This document shows positions 35,582-45,980 of a stretch of DNA of 64,000 nucleotides, piece after piece. Every line of letters begins with the position of its first letter. The first letter of the stretch is position 1. Origin of the DNA: Diplodia intermedia. Taxonomy: Eukaryota > Ascomycota > Dothideomycetes > Botryosphaeriales > Botryosphaeriaceae. Position numbers and translations under genes: made by a program. The DNA lies in contig JAKEKT010000019.1 of assembly GCA_021495925.1 (NCBI GenBank), forward strand, positions 310,001-374,000. The letters run 5' to 3'. Under the pieces are notes generated by a model, which saw only the letters and a list, made by a program, of their open reading frames with translations, ran no database searches and was not told where the DNA came from.

Positions 35582-36314
35582 CTATGCCTCCTTGTCGACA
35601 GCAAACCTCTTTAGATCGCCCAGGTCAAGTTTGTCAAGCGCCTTTTCGTTAGTCGCGTTCAGGAAGACCCTAATCAAGCGGGACGATCGTCGTTAGCAGC
35701 CGTCCGGAGAATTATTGCTCACCCCGACCCGGCAGACAGTCGCGAGATCCCCCGACACGTCTCCGCAGCTTGGAGCTTGTCACCTGTCGTTTCCGACCAA
35801 GGGGGGACAGGAAGCCGGAAACAGGGGAAGCCAGGCGGCAGAAGGAAGTCCACATACTTGGGTACCACTGGATCCTGATCATTCTTGCGGGCGTCCAGAG
35901 CTTCCTTCCAGCGACTTGCGCAGAGGCACCACTTGCAGCCTCCCGCCAACCCAACCGTGCGGAGGTCATTTCCACGTGATGCCGAGAATTCGAGGAACTC
36001 GTCGGTCACCTCAGCTACAACCCGACTTTGTCAGCCCGCGAGTTCCAGACCCATTGAGATCCCTCCATCTCACCCGCGACGCTGTGGTTTCCGAAATCTC
36101 CTGCTGGCACCTCGCAGTAGCCGTTGCGCAAAAAGCCCGTCATGGGCTTGGTCGAGTGTAGCGCCAGAGGCTTCTTGAAGACTGCCATGCCCCAGCTGTC
36201 AGTCTTGATTGTCATCGGCCTCGCTTCCGGCCAGCCCGACAAATCAGGGCGCCCAAAGGCCGTGGTCGGATCTTGACGCTCACCGTTAAGGCTGGCCATT
36301 GCTGGTCTAGACAT
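35582..36314 (-). CDS. DUF2237-family small protein
   Basis: Four exons on the reverse strand (36284-36314, 36074-36181, 35858-36014, 35582-35669) join in phase into 127 residues. The spliced protein contains the DUF2237 hallmarks: KPLALHSTKPMTGFLRNGYCEVP, then HSVAAEVTDEFLEFSASRGNDL across intron 2, then GCKWCLCASRWKEAL, and the end PVVPK-VFLNATNEKALDKL. The three Cys and the WCLCA motif are conserved in this family, found in bacteria and fungi. Biochemical function is not established. Start may be 36314 or the second ATG at 36299. The last intron is 188 nt. No single open frame shows this gene. Confidence 0.86.
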
Positions 36315-37000
36315 GCAGAGTTGTACTGCGATCGTCAAGGTTTCTGTGGGGGATACGCGGCCTTGCGACGGACGGGTGGAGCGGTTGTGGAGTTGTTGCG
36401 AGGTGAGGTGCGCGTCTTGTGCCCTTCCACGATCGCCGTCGTCCGTTGGCCGCGTCAACTCTAATCATGACGTGTAGAGTGGACCCTGATCCCCAAGAAC
36501 GATCCTTGCGGGGCTGTGCCGATCGCCCTGCTTCGGCAACCCGTCGCCGAGACCCTGGACCCAGGCCATGCCACTTGCAGTATTGGTGTCTTACTCGACC
36601 AGCCTGACATGGCCACGGTAGGTGACAAAAGAAATTTCCCACCCGCATCTGCCTCATAGAACAATTCTACATGGGATGGGTAGTTGAATACAAGATCCAG
36701 ACTTGAATGCGCGAATTTAAAACTTACATTTACGTCCGCATCTTGTATTCAACTGCCTACCTATAAAATTTAAATGCGGTATCTGAGTAAGGCAGGTGCG
36801 GGACAATTTCTTTTGCGACCCGCCTTGTGGCAAGCAGCTCTGTGTGGGTGGAGCGAGGAGCGGGGAGACAATAATGACTTCATATTCGATGCTTGTTGCA
36901 AATGATGCCTTGATTCTCGTGCCAACCGGTGACAACTGAGTGCTATGAGAATGACGAGGGCTGTCTAATGGGAGGCGCTAAGTTGGCACTATTAGCGACA
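36315..37000. other. Intergenic with hairpin element copy 2
   Basis: This is 686 bp upstream of the DUF2237 gene. It contains the inverted-repeat element at 36675-36761 in a more AT-rich setting. No gene is supported. Confidence 0.5.
36675..36761. mobile_element. Hairpin (MITE-like) element, copy 2, AT-shifted
   Basis: The left arm GATGGGTAGTTGAATACAAG (from 36675) is complementary to the right arm ending at 36761 (TTGTATTCAACTGCCTACC). The right arm plus the adjoining TACGTCCG correspond to the element at 10691-10785. Differences between the copies are mainly C/T and G/A, as expected after RIP or cytosine deamination. Confidence 0.55.
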
Positions 37001-38041
37001 CTAGGAGTCCAGCGGCGACAGAACCATTATTACAATGCAAGAGTCGCGCGAACACGCAGATGCATGACTTCGGAATGATTCTTTTATTACAGCTACCGAA
37101 GCCAGATCCACTGTGGTTGCATAATATACCCAACCGAAAAGAGAAATTTGCATCTGTTCGGAGAACAGTGTCGTCCTCCAGTTCCTTCTCCGTCCCTTCC
37201 TGAAGCTGTATACGCAACCTTTGTGATACTGGCAGTGGGGCGGAAGGGTGTGGTTGGGGTTTCCATGGAAGCGGATGGGCTGCAACTCCCTCCGAGTGAG
37301 GGGTTTCTCTACCAACCGAGGGAATCCATCTGCAGCTCTGTGCTTCCATTCGTCTTGCTTATCCTCCTTCTCTTCGGCAGTCAACCAGACGTGAGAAGGG
37401 CTGCTCGTGAAGGCAGCTTCCGACATGTCCCTCACGTCCTTCTTGACGGCTCCTCTCAGCTCAATCCTGTCAACCAGCATGCAGATCTTTTCGACCTCTT
37501 CATAAATCCAGGAGCAGATTGTTCTGCTGCATCCTCCATCCAGAGCTGGGACATCGTTGCGCTCCGGCAGCTGAAACCAGACGCGCAACACGTCCAACTC
37601 CATCGTCCCAATCAAGTATGCCTCTGGGCCTGGTGTGGCCTGGAGGCGTTGGTCAAGTTGTACCCAAATGTGTTCAGGTAGGAGGTGTTTCTGAGGTTGA
37701 GTGTCAGCTGGCGAATGTTGGACATGGACCTCTTCCAGAACGATTTCGGAAGAAAGGCGAATATCTTGTGGAGGTCTCCGCCGTTGCACAAAACAAATTC
37801 GATCCTGGGTACGAAGTTCGCTGTTACGTCTTCTGCGATTTCCTCGAGAATGTGGCAATTGAGAGATCTATCGTGTTGCGGTACGTGGCTCCGACACGAA
37901 CTGCCTTCGAAATGGCATTTTTCAAGGTTTGGAGCCGAACTTTGTCAGGGAGTGAGAGGAGTGGCGTCTGGTTTGAGGAGGACGCGTGGTGAGGTGGAAA
38001 TCATTGAGGGCAGCGGTTAGATCTTCCATGGCCTGGTCCAT
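37001..38041 (-). pseudogene. Frameshifted F-box-like protein gene
   Basis: Reverse-strand coding-like sequence continues through three frames. It opens with MDQAMEDLTAALNDFH at 38041, then LLSLPDKVRLQTLKNAI (an F-box-like start), then HILEEIAEDVTANFVPRIEF through FGYNLTNAS, and finally a 200-codon stretch with YLIGTMELDVLRVWFQLPE and VDRIELRGAVKKDVRDMSEAA. No good GT-AG introns explain the frame changes near 37960, 37865 and 37640. This suggests small insertions or deletions in a dying gene, or sequencing errors. The family assignment is weak; it resembles the many fungal F-box proteins with a divergent C-terminus. Confidence 0.5.
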
Positions 38042-38674
38042 GGCCTCGTCGGTCCGCATGGTGTCAGGTTCTTTGGCAGCTGCCTTGCGGCGATGCCCGA
38101 TGGTTCTGGTGCATACACCATATTAGAAAGAGCAACTACAAGATCTGGAGTATAGAAAGTACCTGTGGTGGTTTCGGAGCGGATAGCTGGCAGAGTTGAG
38201 ACGCTGCAAGGGTGGTTGTGTGGCGAAGGGAAGTTGGAAGGAAGGAAAAAAAGAGAGAGAAGCACCTTAGGCAGCGGGCTGGCGGGCGGGCTGGCGGGCA
38301 CGCGCGCTGCTGGAGGTCACGGGTGGTGAAGCATGCCTTCAGGTGAGGAAGCCGCTTTGGAGGCGCCGCTGCCGTCGGGCCCACCTTCCCAAAACAACTA
38401 CCTACGCGCCCGGTGACCTGCGCGGCGCGTCTACTCTACTTTGATGCGAACCACCGTCCCTCCGCTCTTCACGCTTCCTCCACCACACAACACTGTCGCG
38501 CATGAACCAGTTGCCCGCCCGATAGGCTCGAGCCTTTGAACTTCTCCGTCACCTTCACTTTAGATCCGCAGCCACCTTGCGCACCTCGTCAACACCAGTA
38601 CACAAGGCTCTCGTGAAGGTAAGTTCAGATCCGCTCCTCACCGCTGCACTCGCTTACAGAAGATCTAGTTCAAG
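38042..38674. other. Divergent region before the SNF2 gene
   Basis: This is 633 bp with a short GGCGGGCT repeat at 38277-38300. It probably holds the promoter and leader of the SNF2 gene; a leader intron is possible (GTAAGT near 38618). Confidence 0.5.
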
Positions 38675-41600
38675 ATGACGGAAGCCAAGTTGATGAGGGA
38701 GGCGCGAGACTCCCTTCGCCTAAACACGGACAATGAAGTGAAAGAGCAGATCATCTTCCAAAAGCCCTTCCTGGATGCCTTCACTTATTTCAGAGACGAA
38801 TGTCTCTGGAACAGTGACTTCGATGTCGGCAGCGGCAGAGGACCTGGTCTTTCGACAACAGCTATGAGGGTCGCAACGGAATATCAGAAAGGAGCGCGTT
38901 CCAGGTTTTTTGGTGGTGTGAACGTTGCGCTCAACACCTCCAAATGGTCAGTCAGCGACTACTATGAGTACTTCATCTTCTCAGTACTCTTCGACTTTGA
39001 CAAGATTGGTGCGCCTCTCCTGGAAAGCACCGACAAGGAAGAGGTGATGAAAGTTGTGGGAGGTCTGCACCGCGTGCTCCAGGCCATCATTTCGTGGTAC
39101 AACCCGACACGACGCTCAAGCATGGCCCGACAGCTTCAGGACCGCCTCCCTCCGTCCAGGCATGTTGGTGCCAGCAACAGGCTACGCGGCAAGGGAACAA
39201 GCAGTCGCCCGTTTTGCACTTATTACCTCCTTGATGAAGACCACCTTGTGCAACATTTCACCGATTCAGTCCGATTCGTGACGCATTTCGACAATCGAGA
39301 CGCACCCGGCCATGACGCAGACACTGGTGCCATCATCCCGAAGGTGTTGGAGGGTCAAACTCCAGAAGAGCGCCAGGAGAGCCTGGAGGGACTAGTCTCG
39401 GGACTAGCTCCCGAAGAACGTGAGCGCTACAGGAACTTACAGGGGCTTTTCCGCTCGTCTACCGCAACTCGGATCGCGATCTCTAGGTCAGACACTGCTC
39501 TGAGCGAAGCCGGAGCACGCCAACAAAGACTCATCTTGGCACAAAATTTCGAGCATGAAGTCGCCGAAGACGTGCAAGGAGATAGGACCAAAGACACCCT
39601 GCTCTCGTATGTGAAGGTGTCAGATGAAGAGCAAGCGTACCAAGACCGAACTCTTCGGTACATCGAAGGCCATGCGTCTACCGGCACCTCAATCAAGGCT
39701 GCCAAACAACAGCTCAACATCAACCCATTCGATCCCTTCCCTCGAATCCCTGGTATGAGGTTCGCAATATCGCGTTCTCTGAAAGACTATCAGATCGATG
39801 GGATAGCCTGGCTGGTACGCCAAGCCACGTCCGGCATCAAGGGCTGCATCCTTGCAGATGCGATGGGGCTTGGCAAAACCTGTCAGGCTATATGCGCCAT
39901 GTTTGTCGTGGCAGAGCAACGCCGGGGCGGCGGCGACAAACGACCATCCCTCATCGTTTGTCCTGCCGAGCTCATCCAGGAGTGGGAGAGAGAGATAAAG
40001 GTTTTGCTCCCCGGGTACTACGATGTCGTGGTCTACGACTCCTCATTCAAGGACCACTTCCATCAAGATCACCCGGTTCTTCTTCCAAGCGATCTAGGAC
40101 CAATTACCGTCGTCCTGACGTCCTATGGCATCCTCCACAGACGCCATGGTTTCACGAGATACTCCAAGGACCCTGCCAAGCCACCCACCTTTGCTAAATG
40201 GAGCCTCTGCCTACAGGACAAGTTCAGCATGATGATCCTTGATGAAGCTCACAACATCAAGTCCGGCAAGGACTCCCTCGTGTGGAGAACTCTCTCAAGC
40301 CTGAACGCCGAGTCTGTCATCGCTCTTACCGGTACACCAATCCCGAATGTCCCAGTCGATGTGATCGGCCTCATCACGCTGGTAGTAAGACAAGCATCCC
40401 TCGAAACGCTTAATTACCAGTCCACTGCCAACCCTTACGAACTTCCGGAGGGCCACTCTAATGCCCTCTTACAATGTCATGTAAAGGCCATACATGACTG
40501 GATCAAGAATGAAAGGGATCCTCGCCTGCAGGGGGAAAGGTTGAAGAAGCTGTTCCGCCATTGCCTGCTGTCGCGACGTTACACAACTGTCGTGAACGGA
40601 AGGGTCATTGGCGCGGACCTCCCGCCAATCAAGATCGAGACCGTGGTCCTTCGAGGGACGCCAGCACAAGACAAGCAGATCGGCGACATCATGAAGGAAT
40701 TGAAAGATAGACTCCTCAAGGCCGTCAAGTCCGGTTCGTCCATGGCGTTTGTTCCGAAGGTTGTACGGACAGCATCGCAAGCCTCATTCTGGTTTCCCTT
40801 TGCGCGTATGGAGACCTGGGATGGATGCAAAACCATCCGCGAAATTCGGAAAGAACTCTCTGGCATCCCCAATGCGGCCCAGCTCAAGAGGCTTCTGATT
40901 TACATCCACAACAAAGATCAAACCATCCTGGGTTTTGACCCTACCGCCTTCGACGGATTGGACCTCGTGGAGAAGGTCATTGAGCAGTCGCCTAAGATGC
41001 AGTGGGCCTTGCATGATGCTGCCATCATGGTCCTCGCTCTTCAAAAGAAGATTGTCCTTTGGGTCAACTGGCCATGGGTGCAGCTCTTGACCGAAGTGGT
41101 GCTCAAGGCATCTGGGTTCTCCGCCTCATCGTACCACGCTGGACTGAGCAGAGGAGATCGCTCTGACCTGGTCAAGAACTTCAACGAAGACCCTGACTTC
41201 AGCATACTGATATGCTCGTACGACATCGGCTCCGAGGGCTTGAACCTGCACACAATGTGTGCGGACATCCGATGCCTGCAGCCGGCAACCACGCTCGCCC
41301 GGGAAAATCAAGCGATTTTCAGGATCCGCAGGATCGCCCAACGCAGGGAGCAAAGTTGCTCCCGAGTCCAACTCAAACGATGCTTGGACTTTTCTCTACT
41401 CTTCTTCAACCTACAGAAAGAATTCCCAGCCATTTACTCTTTCATCAACGAGAAGAGGGAGAGTGAGGTTGCAGGCGAGGACAATGAGCGCGACATGACA
41501 ATAGATGACCAGGCTCAACGGACCATGCTGTACCAGAAGCTTATGGTAGGCCTCCAGAATGGCCCCGCCGAGTTCGACCAACCCGATGAAGGTTCGGATG

Positions 41601-41842
41601 CACTGGATCGAGCACACAAACGCCCGAGGCTTAGCGAGAGCTCCGGCCAAGCTGAGCAAGATGCCAGGGATGAAGCTGTTCGTGACGTCCAAACGCAGAT
41701 TGAGGAACTGCGAACGGATATGGTGGAGCATCAGACGGAGGATCTGATGGAGGATGACGACAGAGTGATCGGACTGAGATCATCCGAGTACTCTCTGACA
41801 ACAATGAGTGTTGAGGGTCATGATGGGGAACTTTCGGCATAA
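38675..41842 (+). CDS. SNF2-family ATPase/helicase-like protein
   Basis: One uninterrupted exon of 1055 codons. Residues 1-330 have no recognised domain. The ATPase core follows: motif I DAMGLGKT near residue 394, motif II ILDEAHNIK near 520, motif III ALTGTPIPN near 550, a divergent C-lobe with HAGLSRGDR near 825, motif V SYDIGSEGLNL near 850 and motif VI RENQAIFRIRRIAQRRE near 875. All residues expected for ATP hydrolysis appear intact. The C-terminal 150 residues are acidic with coiled-coil tendency. SNF2 proteins translocate on DNA and remodel chromatin or protein-DNA complexes. The lack of introns and the position beside a RIP-mutated repeat island set it apart from the core genes to the left. 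It is not an obvious orthologue of a housekeeping remodeller. Confidence 0.88.
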   Translation: MTEAKLMREARDSLRLNTDNEVKEQIIFQKPFLDAFTYFRDECLWNSDFDVGSGRGPGLSTTAMRVATEYQKGARSRFFGGVNVALNTSKWSVSDYYEYFIFSVLFDFDKIGAPLLESTDKEEVMKVVGGLHRVLQAIISWYNPTRRSSMARQLQDRLPPSRHVGASNRLRGKGTSSRPFCTYYLLDEDHLVQHFTDSVRFVTHFDNRDAPGHDADTGAIIPKVLEGQTPEERQESLEGLVSGLAPEERERYRNLQGLFRSSTATRIAISRSDTALSEAGARQQRLILAQNFEHEVAEDVQGDRTKDTLLSYVKVSDEEQAYQDRTLRYIEGHASTGTSIKAAKQQLNINPFDPFPRIPGMRFAISRSLKDYQIDGIAWLVRQATSGIKGCILADAMGLGKTCQAICAMFVVAEQRRGGGDKRPSLIVCPAELIQEWEREIKVLLPGYYDVVVYDSSFKDHFHQDHPVLLPSDLGPITVVLTSYGILHRRHGFTRYSKDPAKPPTFAKWSLCLQDKFSMMILDEAHNIKSGKDSLVWRTLSSLNAESVIALTGTPIPNVPVDVIGLITLVVRQASLETLNYQSTANPYELPEGHSNALLQCHVKAIHDWIKNERDPRLQGERLKKLFRHCLLSRRYTTVVNGRVIGADLPPIKIETVVLRGTPAQDKQIGDIMKELKDRLLKAVKSGSSMAFVPKVVRTASQASFWFPFARMETWDGCKTIREIRKELSGIPNAAQLKRLLIYIHNKDQTILGFDPTAFDGLDLVEKVIEQSPKMQWALHDAAIMVLALQKKIVLWVNWPWVQLLTEVVLKASGFSASSYHAGLSRGDRSDLVKNFNEDPDFSILICSYDIGSEGLNLHTMCADIRCLQPATTLARENQAIFRIRRIAQRREQSCSRVQLKRCLDFSLLFFNLQKEFPAIYSFINEKRESEVAGEDNERDMTIDDQAQRTMLYQKLMVGLQNGPAEFDQPDEGSDALDRAHKRPRLSESSGQAEQDARDEAVRDVQTQIEELRTDMVEHQTEDLMEDDDRVIGLRSSEYSLTTMSVEGHDGELSA

Positions 41843-41906
41843 AAAAAACTTGGGTTCACATGGAAAAGACGAGACGGCATGGTCCTTTGCACTATTGCTA
41901 AAAAGG

Positions 41907-42092
41907 TTTGCCTTCAATTCTGCCTTCTTCTAGGCCTGGACGCGCTTTGTTTTTCAAATTGCATGGCACATTGGTGGTGGAAGTAATCGGGTTGCTCTTT
42001 AATTTGCCTTTGATTCTGCCTTCATCTAGGCCTGAAGGCGCTTTGCAGATTGCATGGTACATTGGTGGTGGAAGTAATTGGATTGCTCTTTA
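41907..42092. repeat. Tandem duplication, two ~93-bp copies
   Basis: Copy 1 (41907-42002) and copy 2 (42003-42092) both begin TTTGCCTT and share TAGGCCTG, GCGCTTTG and ATTGGTGGTGGAAGTAAT. It lies directly 3' of the SNF2 gene. Confidence 0.8.
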
Positions 42093-42250
42093 ATTTGCTT
42101 AAGTAGAAATGAGTTTGCGTCAAGAAATCATCACAACCTGGACAGTACGGCTGAATACTTTTGCTACGTGATTATATCGCATCAACGGAGGCAAGATGAG
42201 CATAAGCACTGCTTGCCCGCCCAGTAAGAGTTGCCATAGTGAATGGTTAC

Positions 42251-42299
42251 GGCAAATTACTGAAACACCCAGTTTTTTAGAAAAAAAATTCTGAAATAC
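42251..42299 (+). repeat. Solo terminal inverted repeat of a DNA element
   Basis: The sequence beginning GGCAAATTACTGAAACACCC and continuing through AGTTTTTTAG to CTGAAATAC matches both inner-facing ends of the element at 48829-49171. It is in the orientation of a left terminus. Confidence 0.65.
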
Positions 42300-42439
42300 A
42301 TCCGCTGTTCGGACGCCGAAGACGAGGAAAGAGCCAAGCGTACGTCGGGCCTCACGAGGTCCTCGTTCCAGGAATTCACGATTCGGGCCTCAGACAGCCC
42401 GATCCTCAACCGTCATCCTCTAAAACTCCTGCCTTTAAG

Positions 42440-43280
42440 ATGTCCGCGGCAATGGCCTCGACGCCGCCGCTAACTCCTACGCGTCAGACCAGCGATGTGA
42501 AGACCTCTAAGATGGCCATCCAGGTCATTGTTAATAAGCACGAACCCACGTACATAGGGTAAGACTCTGCTCACCTTCCAGTCTTAACCGTCACCTACAC
42601 AGCCACCTCCGCCGTGAGAGAGCTATGGCATCAACGCTCCTGTTGCTACCTGGTAACTGGCAGTTGCCTATCACCAGTGCCGTCCATCATCTGTGAGCTG
42701 ACCGCCCACTAACGCTCCTTCCATGCGCAGGCCGTCCAATACCTGGAAGTGAGTGACTGATAGCTCACCATCTAAGGACTAACCGCCCACCGACACTTCT
42801 TCATTGAACGAAAGCGACGCTAGCAACCGAGGAGCAACTTAAGATTCGGCCAACCTCTAGTGGATAAGATGCCCTTTGCACTCTACTAGATTTCTTGGTA
42901 ACCCTTACTAGGTAGGGTGCCCTAGGTCTGTTGGTTTTCTTGGCAATCCTAACGAGCAGGGTGCCCCCCGTGCTGATGCTCCACTGGACGTGATGCCGTT
43001 GTTCGACTGGATTTCTTGCCATTCGGCCAACCCTCACTGGACGTGACGCTGGATTTCTTGGTAACCTCCACTGGGGTGTGGTGCCATCGCTCAAGTGAGT
43101 TTCTTGGCAATCCCTACCGAGTAGGGTGCCCTTCCTTTTGATGGAGGCATGCTGGTCGGCTCGTAGGGCCTCTGCGTCGTGGGCTTATACATTGTGTCGG
43201 CCCTACTGGGCTTCACCTTCTACTTCGTCGACGCCACCGACACCGAAGATGGCGAGGCGAGTCGCAAGCTCTTTCGGTAG
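42440..43280 (+). pseudogene. Remnant of a small membrane-protein gene
   Basis: A 39-codon exon begins MSAAMASTPPLTPTRQTSD at 42440 and ends at a plausible donor (GG|GTAAGA, 42559). At 43170-43280 another coding-like run reads VVGLYIVSALLGFTFYFVDA followed by TDTEDGEASRKLFR and a stop. Between them lies degenerate repetitive DNA. These may be exons of one decayed gene. No family is recognised. Confidence 0.35.
42870..43132. repeat. Imperfect ~60-70 bp repeats
   Basis: The motif GGATTTCTTGGTAACC or its variant TTTCTTGGCAATCC followed by a pyrimidine/purine stretch and AGGGTGCCC recurs about five times. It looks like a degenerate tandem array. Confidence 0.6.
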
Positions 43281-43285
43281 CAAAT

Positions 43286-43545
43286 TCAGGCACGATTGTC
43301 ATCAACCAGTCGGGCACGCTAGTCAGGCAGCCGCTCGAGCAGCCAGTCAAATTCATCGTCCTCATCATCGCCGAATGCAGCACCTGATGGATTTGCGGCC
43401 GTATCACCATCGCCAGCGTCGGCCAGCCCATGTCGCCGTAGATGCCGCTGCCGGCAGGCATGCAGCAGCAGCAGCTCGTCACGGCGCTGTGCGCGGCGCG
43501 CGTACGCTGGCCCGCCTATCGTGCCGCAGAGATCGACGAGATGAG
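43286..43545 (+). pseudogene. Unidentified gene relic with nonsense changes
   Basis: One frame reads GTIVINQSGTLVRQPLEQPV, then FIVLIIAECST, a TGA, WICGRITIASVGQPMSP, a TAG, then MPLPAGMQQQQLVTALCAARVR. Both stops are one C-to-T change away from CGA and CAG. No family is recognised. Confidence 0.4.
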
Positions 43546-43546
43546 G

Positions 43547-43583
43547 TGTTTGTTTGTTTGTTTGTTTGTTTGTTTATTTGTTT
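43547..43583. repeat. (TGTT)n microsatellite
   Basis: About nine copies of a TTTG/TGTT tetranucleotide with one TTTA variant mark the left edge of the AT-rich island. Confidence 0.85.
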
Positions 43584-43614
43584 AGCGTCCGTATGCAGTC
43601 TGAGACTATGACAG

Positions 43615-45980
43615 ACGAGCGCCCTAAAGGCAACCTAATCTAGGGGGTATATGATTAGGGTAATTTATTACCGCATAATTCCTGCCAAAACAAGGCAGTA
43701 CTAGAGTAGTAAATTTAAGAATACTCTAAATAATTAGTTCTAATTTGGCTAGAAAGTAACATAGAAAAAGTAGGAAAAAATAGTAGAAAATAAATTTAAC
43801 TTAAAGAACCTCGATAGGCATAATTTTAAAAGAGAATTTTTAGGGAAAAATAGTATAAAAGAAATTTAACTTAATTAGATCTAATTAGATACGGTTTTTA
43901 GGCTATATCTTCTAGGCATATTAAGGGTCCTCTACTATATAGGATTTCTTATAATTTGCGTAGGTAGGCCTTAGATAAGGGCACTTTTTTTCTATCTTAT
44001 TATAGTAAACATACTAGTGCTTAACCGTAGAATAGAAACCTACGCATAGTCGATAGTAAGAAAGTCGATTATATCTAGTATTAAGATATTTAAATCGTTA
44101 ATAGCGCGTGTACTACGTAGTAGAGGGGAGTGCTATAAATTTTTTCGACTTTTAGACTTAAACTAGCTAGTAAAAGACGATTAAAAATCGCCTTTTTCTA
44201 GTTAGTCTAGGTTATAAAAGCAACGTAGATTAAGCCTACTATTAAATTTTCTCGTTTACTAGCTTAAGAGAGCTAGTAGGGTGTTCTAGTAATTTATAGA
44301 TTATTAAAAGATAAGATTTTATCTTTTATAATCTATAGGTCTAGATAGGTAGAAATTCTATAAATCGCAACTTTATACTAGAAGGTATTAGTAATTACTA
44401 ACTTATAGAAAATAATATTAGTCTAGATATTCTTATTTTTAAGTAAGAATTTAACTAAGAAGTCGAGAGTAGTAGTAATTACTATATTTTTCTTTAAAGA
44501 AAGAGAAATTACGATAATAATAGATTCTTTTATCTTCTTTTTCGTAAAGGCCTCGTTAAAAACGTTACGCATCTATAAGAGAATAGTAAAATCGATAGTA
44601 GTTAGCTCTAAAAGTATAACCTATCTCGATTTTATATTCTTTAGTTTAGCTCTAGGAGGGTTGGTGAGGTAGAATAAATTAGTAGATTACGAAATTAGAT
44701 CTAAACTAGCTATTTAAGTCGAATTTTATAAATTACTAATTTACTCTACTTAGATCTAAGAGGGTTTCTAGAATAAAATTCGCCTAAATCGCGTGTTTTA
44801 AGTCGAATTTTTTAGATTACTAGTTTACTCTAAACTAGTTAGAGTGCTTATAGCCATCTACGCGTAGATAAAAGCTCTAGTTGCTTTAGCTACTACTACT
44901 TTAAGGCGCCTAGTATTATTACTAATAATTATACTAGTAAAATTTAGGCGCCTCTTTTCTAAATATTCGCGAAAGACCTCTAAAAGGTCTAGAAGACGCG
45001 ATTCTTCTTCGCGATTCTAGGCTAAATCGACTACTTTTCGTACTAGATCGCGTGCTATAAGTAGAGTGTCTCGAGAGTTTATAAATTTAGATAGTTTAGA
45101 GCGAAACTACGTTAAATTTTTTAAATTTAAGAATAATTTAGTAGAATTTACTAGGGAATCTACTAAATTAAGCGAATTTTCGCTAGAAGAGGCCTTTCTA
45201 GAACGTTTTCCAAGTCTAGAAGATTCTAGAATAGATATTATTAAGAATAAATTAAGATCTATTTAAGAGAGACCTATAAGAAGGTCTATTTCGCGTATAG
45301 AGAGATTCTAGAGGTTCTAAGAGAAGAAAAAGAGGATATTTTATTCTAAAAGAAAAAGTAAGATTAGAGTAGTCGAGTTTTAGAGTACTTTTTTACGTAG
45401 TAGTAGTAGGGCTATAGATAGATTAAAGCCGAGGTTATTCTAGTAGAAAACCTACTAAGAAAAAGAGTCTTTTTCTATTTTAGCGAGATTATTAATCTAC
45501 GCCCTAAATAGAGCTCTAGATCCTTTAATATCGAGTGTCTTTTTCTTCTTTAGTAGCATAATATTTATAGGTTAGATGACCTACGTATAGGCTAGAAACG
45601 TAAAAATTTACGTAATATTAAAAAGAGGCTTTTAGCGTAAGAAAAGTACTCTCTAGTAGCGTAACGCGTAGAATTTATACGCTACTAAGTTGTCTCGCGT
45701 TTTTTCTTACTCTAAGTTACTCTTTACGCGAGTTTCGTATTACTTAACGCGATTTCTAGCTGCGTAGAATGGTGCAGAAGGTAAAGCTTCTATAGATAGA
45801 GAAAGTTACTAATTCTATAATAGCGCGTACGCCTAGCAAGCTAATACTATGTAGTATGGCTAAATAGACGAATGCGCGTCGATTAGCATCGATCTTAGCG
45901 TGTTTTCTGCCTAGGTAGTCGATTTCGGTTTTCGTAGGGGGAGGTGTGACGAGATGAGGTGCTATTACTCGGCTAGTTAG
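43615..45980. mobile_element. Extremely RIP-mutated repeat relic (AT-rich island)
   Basis: About 2.4 kb is composed largely of A/T with TA, TAG and CTA everywhere, and CA and TG dinucleotides are nearly absent while CG persists (CGCG, TCGA). That is the mark of saturated repeat-induced point mutation (CpA to TpA). Such sequence is normally a dead transposon, but the coding content is too mutated to name the class. A reverse-strand frame at 45756-46004 (82 codons, starting MKFVGEKKLTSRVI) just inside the right edge may be part of it. Confidence 0.75.
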
